Assembly (NCBI GenBank): GCA_002327225.1
Contig: DCUN01000068.1
Location: forward strand, 3,775-11,037
From: Desulfobulbaceae bacterium UBA2213
GTDB taxonomy: Bacteria; Desulfobacterota; Desulfobulbia; Desulfobulbales; Desulfocapsaceae
DNA: 7,263 nt
Direction: 5' to 3'
Made by a program: the position numbers and the translations under genes. Below, piece by piece: positions 6,026-7,263 of the stretch (the first letter of the stretch is position 1; each line of letters begins with the position of its first letter). Under the pieces are notes generated by a model. It did not search any database. It was given only the letters and a program-made list of their open reading frames with translations, and was not told where the DNA came from.

Positions 6026-7263
6026 TCATCCTTTAAACCGCTCGTAGATGGCCGCAAACTCGGCGACGTTTTCCTTGAAGGCCGCCAGCACCCGCGGATC
6101 GAAATGGCCGGGCATGGTCCGGCCATCGCCCTCGATGATGATCCCGCAGGTTGTCGCGTGGTCAAAGGGGGGTTTGTAGCACCTGGCGTTGCGCAGGGCG
6201 TCATACTGGTCGGCCATGTTCATGATCCGGCCAGGGAACGGAATCTGTTCGCCGGCCAGCCGGTGCGGATAGCCGCCGCCGTCCCACCGTTCATGATGCG
6301 CCAGGGCGATCTCCGCCGCCATGGTCAGGCGCGGATGGGTGCCGAGGATCTTGGCCCCGTAGAGCGGGTGCTGCCTGATGTGGGCGAATTCCTCGTCGCT
6401 GAGCTTGCCGGGTTTTTTCAGGATATCCGGATGGATATGGATCTTGCCCACGTCGTGCATCAGGGCCTGGAGCCTGATGATGGAGACGAACTTATCGTTC
6501 ATGCCGAGTTTGGAGGCAATAAGGGCGCAGTACTCGCCCACCCGCAGGATGTGATTGCCGGTATCCTCGTCGTTGGCCTCGGAGGCCCTGGCCAGGGCAT
6601 GGACCGTGTAGGTGAAGGCGTCTTCCGTCTCGCTGATCTGGCAGGCGATGGTGTTCAGAAACAGGGTCTGGGTCACCAGGCTTTCGATGACCGAGGCGTC
6701 GTATATGGTGACATCCCGGCCATAATTGACCGCCACCACGCAGAGGGAGCTGCCCAGATAACAGACCAGGTTGGTGACGGGAATATCGAAGGCCCGCAGC
6801 TTTTCAAGGCAGCCCCGGTGCTTGCCCTCTATGTCCTCGCTCTCCGGTTGGTTGGAAAAGAAGATCTCTTCCCGCCCTTCGGGAAAATCAGGGGGCATAT
6901 CCAGGGTCAGCGGGGTCCGGGTGAGGGCGCCGGCAACAACCTCATACCGATACCAATGGCCTTTCTCCGAGTCGTTGGGGGCGTGTATCAGCATGGTTTG
7001 GGGCCGGTACCGCATCTCGTCCCGCTGTCTGATGATCTGGCTGACCATGCTGTCAATCTTGTCCATCAGGTCGAATCCGAGCGGATTAAAGTCGTGGACG
7101 AGCTGCCTGGCAAAGGAGGTCATGGAGAGGATCGTGGTGTAGCCGTGGTTGAGCTGGTCCTTGAGCGCCTTGACCTTGAGCAGCATTCGGACCCGGGCCA
7201 GTACCTCTGCCTGGTCAAAGGGCTTTGCCAGGTAGTCATCGACCCCGGCCTCGATGCCCTGGA
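6026..7263 (-). CDS. Two-component response regulator with HD-GYP output (c-di-GMP phosphodiesterase), 5' end outside window
   Basis: The frame is open to the right edge, so the N-terminus is missing; the ATG at 7186 is internal. The first visible residues, QGIEAGVDDYLAKPFDQAEV, are the end of a receiver domain with the conserved Lys-Pro pair. Numbering from that internal Met, residues 1-60 include a helical linker. Residues of about 62-185 form an uncharacterised globular region with NLVCYLGSSLCVVAVNYGRD, which may be GAF-like or the type of spacer seen in other receiver-HD proteins. HD-GYP follows: HILRVGEYC (212-220), HD at 244-245 (ALMHDVGKIHIHPDILKKPG), HHERWDGGGYP (297-307) and ADQYDAL (325-331), ending in GHFDPRVLAAF. 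HD-GYP enzymes hydrolyse cyclic di-GMP; the metal ligands and the GYP triplet are intact. Receiver phosphorylation probably sets its activity. The separate receiver gene lies just downstream. Confidence 0.93.
   Translation of the reverse strand, partial: QGIEAGVDDYLAKPFDQAEVLARVRMLLKVKALKDQLNHGYTTILSMTSFARQLVHDFNPLGFDLMDKIDSMVSQIIRQRDEMRYRPQTMLIHAPNDSEKGHWYRYEVVAGALTRTPLTLDMPPDFPEGREEIFFSNQPESEDIEGKHRGCLEKLRAFDIPVTNLVCYLGSSLCVVAVNYGRDVTIYDASVIESLVTQTLFLNTIACQISETEDAFTYTVHALARASEANDEDTGNHILRVGEYCALIASKLGMNDKFVSIIRLQALMHDVGKIHIHPDILKKPGKLSDEEFAHIRQHPLYGAKILGTHPRLTMAAEIALAHHERWDGGGYPHRLAGEQIPFPGRIMNMADQYDALRNARCYKPPFDHATTCGIIIEGDGRTMPGHFDPRVLAAFKENVAEFAAIYERFKG

Noticed and set aside
1..7263. 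A new defence, toxin-antitoxin, retron or CRISPR-like system
   Set aside because: All well-supported genes belong to known housekeeping, signalling or insertion-sequence families; I found no repeat-spacer array, reverse transcriptase, nuclease pair or small-gene pair.

Overview
The window looks like chromosomal DNA from a Gram-negative bacterium. The best guess is a member of the Desulfobacterota (former Deltaproteobacteria, perhaps the Desulfobulbales). This rests on the style of the RsmE and GpmI proteins, on the receiver/HD-GYP signalling genes and on the mixed base composition. No rRNA or taxonomic marker is present, so the assignment is an inference. I found no tRNA, rRNA, CRISPR array, phage module or defence system.

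Left half (1-3851), housekeeping genes. The window opens in the last part of a cvfB/yitL-type S1-domain RNA-binding protein (+). Convergent to it is a small secreted or lipoprotein-like DUF1566 (Lcl C-terminal domain) protein (-). After a roughly 300-base spacer come rsmE (16S rRNA m3U1498 methyltransferase, +) and gpmI (cofactor-independent phosphoglycerate mutase, +). The rsmE-gpmI gap holds two large dyads, one of them a 21-bp near-perfect hairpin. gpmI ends in a clear hairpin terminator.

Middle (3852-5568), a decayed region. An AT-rich stretch with no convincing gene leads into an IS1380-family transposase remnant on the minus strand. The remnant keeps its catalytic core and C-terminus but has lost its N-terminus, and it carries a frameshift in a short TG repeat. 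Its truncated end is joined head-on to the 3' part of tcdA (tRNA t6A dehydratase, ThiF/E1 family) on the plus strand. The 5' part of tcdA, with its nucleotide-binding site, is absent from the window. A palindromic intergenic repeat of the GTCATTCCCG...CGGGAATGAC type follows.

Right (5569-7263), a minus-strand signalling pair. A response regulator (receiver end, uncharacterised middle region, HD-GYP cyclic-di-GMP phosphodiesterase) runs off the right edge. Just downstream of it is a stand-alone CheY/DivK-like receiver protein with a strong Shine-Dalgarno sequence. The two are probably co-transcribed and may form one phosphorelay output.

I see no previously undescribed system. The most informative points are the IS1380/tcdA junction, the hairpins upstream of gpmI, and the HD-GYP regulator paired with a single-domain receiver.
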